Made by a program: the position numbers and the translations under genes. This document shows, piece by piece, positions 61,242 to 64,000 of a DNA stretch of 64,000 nucleotides. Positions within the stretch are counted from its first letter, which is position 1; each line of letters starts with the position of its first letter. Source of the DNA: Streptomyces spororaveus (lineage in GTDB: Bacteria; Actinomycetota; Actinomycetes; Streptomycetales; Streptomycetaceae); contig NZ_BNED01000005.1 of the NCBI RefSeq assembly GCF_016755875.1, positions 7,887,501 to 7,951,500 of the forward strand, read 5' to 3'. The notes beneath the pieces are model-generated. The model was not told the DNA's origin. It saw nothing but the letters and a program-made list of their open reading frames with translations, and did not search any database.

Positions 61242-63637
61242 ACGCCCCGTGGTGCTGGGAGTACCACCGCTACGATCCCAAGACCGAGCGGCTGGTCGAG
61301 TCCCTGTGCACCCTCGGCAACGGCCGCTTCGCCACCCGGGGATCAGCCCCCGAGAGCGTCGCCGACGACATCCACTACCCGGGCACGTACCTGGCCGGCT
61401 GCTATGACCGGCTCACCTCCACCGTCGCCGGGCGCAAGATCTCCAACGAGGACATGGTCCGACTGCCTGACTGGACCGGCCTGCGCTACCGCTGCCTGCC
61501 CGACGACGCACCGCCCGGCGACTGGCTCACCCTGGACCACCCCACCCTGCGCCACTGTCGCGTCACGTTGGACCTGCAGGCGGGAACGCTCACCCGCCGC
61601 ATGCTCTTCCACGATGCCGAAGGTCGCCGCCTGGCCGTCACCCACACCCGCCTCGTCCACATCGGTGATCCGTACCTCGCCGCACAGCGCACCGCCTTCA
61701 GCGCATACGGCTGGCACGGCAGGATCGAGATCGAGTCCGTGCTCGACGGGGACGTCGCCAATGCGGGCGTGGACCGCTACCGCGCGCTGGCGGGGCAGCA
61801 CCTCGTCGAGCACCGGGCCGGAGTGGAGGCGGAAGGCACCGCCTGGCTGGCCTGCACCACCGCCACCTCACGGTTGCGGATCGGGCTCGCCGTACGCACC
61901 TGGGCACGGCCGGCGGCCCCCGCCGGGAGGGCCTGTACGGCCACCACGGCCCGGCAGACGTACGTGCTGCCGATCAGGCGCGCGAAGCCCGTGGTGGTCG
62001 TGAAGACCGCGGCCCTGTGCACGTCGCTCGACCGTCCCTGGGACGACCCCGTGAGGAACAGCGTCGAGCACGCGGGACACGCCGCGGACTTCCCCACCCT
62101 GTTGGCCTCCCACCGGGCGTCGTGGCAACGACTCTGGAACGAGGGAGAGGTGGAAGCACCGGGAGAGACCGGTCGGGTCCTGCGCCTCCACGCCTTCCAC
62201 GTCCTGCAGACCCTCTCGCCGCACACCGTGGAACTCGACGCCGGCGCCCCGGCCCGGGGCCTGCACGGCGAGGCCTACCGGGGCCACGTCTTCTGGGACG
62301 AAGTCTTCGTCCTGCCCTACCTCGCACTGCACTTCCCCGAAACCGCCCGCGCCCTGTTGACGTACCGGCACCGACGCCTCCCCGCAGCCCGGGCGGCCGC
62401 TCGCCGGGCCGGGGCGCACGGGGCGATGTTCCCGTGGCAGAGCGGCAGTTCCGGAGCCGAGGAGACGCAGCGCCTGCACCTCAACCCGCACTCCGGCCGC
62501 TGGCTGCCCGACCACTCCCACCTCCAGCACCACGTGGGCTCCGCCATCGCCTGGAACGTGTGGCGGTACGGGGAGGCCACCGGCGACACCGGTTTCATGC
62601 ACGGTCCCGGCGCCGAACTCCTCTTGCACATCGCCCGCTTCTGGGCCGGCGCCGCGAGCTGGGACACCGGCCTCGGCCGGTACCGCATCCGCGGCGTCGT
62701 CGGCCCCGACGAATACCACGACGCCTACCCGGATGCCCCTGCGCCGGGCATCGACGACAACGCGTACACCAACGTCACGGCAGCGTGGGTGCTCGCCCGC
62801 GCCCTGGACCTGTACGGAACACTGCCCGCGGCCAGACGCGCCGAGCTCCGCACGCGACTGGCCGTCGGCCCCGACGACCTCCGCGATTGGGAAGACGTCT
62901 CGCGCCGCTTGTTCGTGCCGTTCCACCGCGACGTGATCAGCCAGTTCCACGGCTACGGCGACCTCGCCGAGCTCGACTGGGACGCCTACCGCTCCCGCTA
63001 CCACGACATTCGCCGCCTTGACCGGATCCTCGAGGCGGAAGGCGACACGCCCAACCGCTACCAGGCGTCCAAGCAGGCGGACACCCTCATGCTCGGCTAC
63101 CTCTTCCGGCCCGTGGAACTCGCCCGCCTGTTCTCCCGCCTCGGCTACCGCTTGGACGACGAGATCTGGCGGCGGACGGTGGCTTACTACCTCCGGCGCA
63201 CCTGCCACGGCTCGACGCTCAGCAGCCTCGTCCACGGCTGGATCCTCGCCCGGCAGCAGGGCGGGGGCGCGTGGCGCTACTGCCAGGAAGCCCTGCTCAG
63301 CGACATCACCGACGTCCAGGGAGGCACCACCGGCGAGGGCATCCACCTCGGCGCCATGGGCGGCACGCTCGACCTCGTCGAGCGCGGCATCGTCGGCCTC
63401 GACCCGGCCACGGACGGACTGCACATCGACCCGGTACCGCTCTCCGAGGTACCCGCCTCCTCGTTCTCGGTGTGCTACCTCGGACACCGGGACGTCCGCA
63501 TCAGCTTCCGGCCCGGCCGGATCGGCGTCAGGGTTCCGCCGTCCCCGCTGGGCCCCGTGCCCCTCGTGCTTCCAGGAAACAGGCGAGCGAGCGTTTCAGC
63601 AGGTCAGGAGAGGTGGTTCAGCCTGCCCAAGCAGTAG
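61238..63637 (+). CDS. glycoside hydrolase family 65 phosphorylase
   Basis: A 799-residue GH65 protein: N-terminal beta-sandwich, then an (alpha/alpha)6 barrel. The catalytic Glu lies in VVGPDEYHDAY (about residue 490), and YQASKQADTLML and GTTGEGIHLGAMGGTLDLV are family motifs. It phosphorolyses trehalose, maltose or kojibiose-type disaccharides to beta-glucose-1-phosphate, the substrate for the HAD mutase just upstream. GTG 61238 overlaps that gene. The specific disaccharide is not deducible. Confidence 0.92.
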   Translation: MNAPWCWEYHRYDPKTERLVESLCTLGNGRFATRGSAPESVADDIHYPGTYLAGCYDRLTSTVAGRKISNEDMVRLPDWTGLRYRCLPDDAPPGDWLTLDHPTLRHCRVTLDLQAGTLTRRMLFHDAEGRRLAVTHTRLVHIGDPYLAAQRTAFSAYGWHGRIEIESVLDGDVANAGVDRYRALAGQHLVEHRAGVEAEGTAWLACTTATSRLRIGLAVRTWARPAAPAGRACTATTARQTYVLPIRRAKPVVVVKTAALCTSLDRPWDDPVRNSVEHAGHAADFPTLLASHRASWQRLWNEGEVEAPGETGRVLRLHAFHVLQTLSPHTVELDAGAPARGLHGEAYRGHVFWDEVFVLPYLALHFPETARALLTYRHRRLPAARAAARRAGAHGAMFPWQSGSSGAEETQRLHLNPHSGRWLPDHSHLQHHVGSAIAWNVWRYGEATGDTGFMHGPGAELLLHIARFWAGAASWDTGLGRYRIRGVVGPDEYHDAYPDAPAPGIDDNAYTNVTAAWVLARALDLYGTLPAARRAELRTRLAVGPDDLRDWEDVSRRLFVPFHRDVISQFHGYGDLAELDWDAYRSRYHDIRRLDRILEAEGDTPNRYQASKQADTLMLGYLFRPVELARLFSRLGYRLDDEIWRRTVAYYLRRTCHGSTLSSLVHGWILARQQGGGAWRYCQEALLSDITDVQGGTTGEGIHLGAMGGTLDLVERGIVGLDPATDGLHIDPVPLSEVPASSFSVCYLGHRDVRISFRPGRIGVRVPPSPLGPVPLVLPGNRRASVSAGQERWFSLPKQ

Positions 63638-63754
63638 ACAGAGCCCGCCGGCATCCGCCGGATCGGGCAGCGGTCGCGGCCACGGCTGTGTCGCATGGCG
63701 GGGTGCACCCGCCTCGCGCACTGTGGTTGTACAGCATGGAAAGGGTGAGCCGGG

Positions 63755-64000
63755 ATGGACGAGCAGCTTGAGATTCCGCGGGTCGTCGTGGGGGTCGACG
63801 GATCGGCTTCCTCCCAGGCCGCGCTGCGCTGGGCGGTCCGGTACGCAGGCCTGGTGGGCGGGAAAGTGGAAGCAGTGACGGCCTGGGACCTGCCCGGTGC
63901 CGGAACGTGGTCGGCTCCTGCGGTCGACACCGACTTCGACGAGGAGGAGGCCGAGCGGCGCCTGGTGGAGGAGGTCCGCACGGTCCTCGGAGAGGGCGGC
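63755..64000 (+). CDS. universal stress protein, N-terminal part (runs off window)
   Basis: ATG 63755 opens 82 residues with the USP start PRVVVGVDGSASSQAALRWA and EAVTAWDLPGAGTW. The ATP-loop and C-terminus lie beyond the window. It continues the stress island in the same direction as the GH65 gene, 117 bp after it. Confidence 0.85.
   Translation, partial: MDEQLEIPRVVVGVDGSASSQAALRWAVRYAGLVGGKVEAVTAWDLPGAGTWSAPAVDTDFDEEEAERRLVEEVRTVLGEGG

Overview
The window is high-GC actinobacterial DNA and almost certainly Streptomyces or a close relative. Coding regions have strong G/C third-position bias, GTG starts and ATGA/GTGA stop-start overlaps are common, and the gene families are typical of the genus (YtrA-type GntR regulator, LAL-type LuxR regulator, SpoIIE-type phosphatases, Stealth glycosyl-phosphotransferase, leucine-rich-repeat-variant proteins). 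No rRNA, CRISPR array or replication origin was seen. All positions and motifs were read by eye; no database search was run.

Layout. 1-11.0 kb: the end of an unidentified gene, a GntR regulator with an ABC exporter behind a perfect 16-bp palindrome, an MHS-type transporter with AnmK and a nucleoside hydrolase, a helical-repeat protein, an SDR/MerR pair and small membrane proteins. 11.2-12.4 kb: a ferritin-like gene behind duplicated operator-like sites, then a frameshifted gene remnant. 12.4-21.5 kb (minus strand): six tightly coupled genes in the order KAS III, KAS III, OleC-like ligase, OleD-like reductase, C-A-T NRPS, formyltransferase. This is the lstABCDEF arrangement for lipstatin-type beta-lactone lipase inhibitors.

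21.9-27.3 kb (plus strand) holds the most unusual locus. A 76-nt tRNA-like element without a usable anticodon arm sits just downstream of a -10 box. It is followed by a translationally coupled operon of an RNase-inhibitor-type LRR protein, an ankyrin protein, a MoxR AAA+ ATPase and an HExxH metallopeptidase/VWA protein. It looks like an RNA-associated conflict or chaperone system.

27.3-41.8 kb: deoxynucleoside kinase, Ser/Thr kinase, EF-hand protein, P450, a ricin-type ribosome-inactivating protein, Stealth transferase, serine hydrolase, luciferase-like oxidoreductase, two polysaccharide deacetylases, FAD monooxygenase and a Sua5 enzyme. 41.9-44.4 kb: an RsbQ-RsbP-RsbV-like stress signalling operon, with a probable single-base frameshift near the start of rsbP. 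44.5-52.1 kb: small repeat protein, protease remnant, DHFR-like/GNAT fusion, LAL regulator and a PAS-PAS-PP2C-HATPase protein. 52.7-64 kb: a stress island (universal stress proteins, CBS proteins, beta-CASP hydrolase, Zn-alcohol dehydrogenase, HTH-flavin-binding protein, HAD phosphatase and GH65 phosphorylase) resembling DevR/OsdR-type dormancy regulons. An IS5-like element that carries a methyltransferase passenger interrupts it, with broken genes around the insertion.
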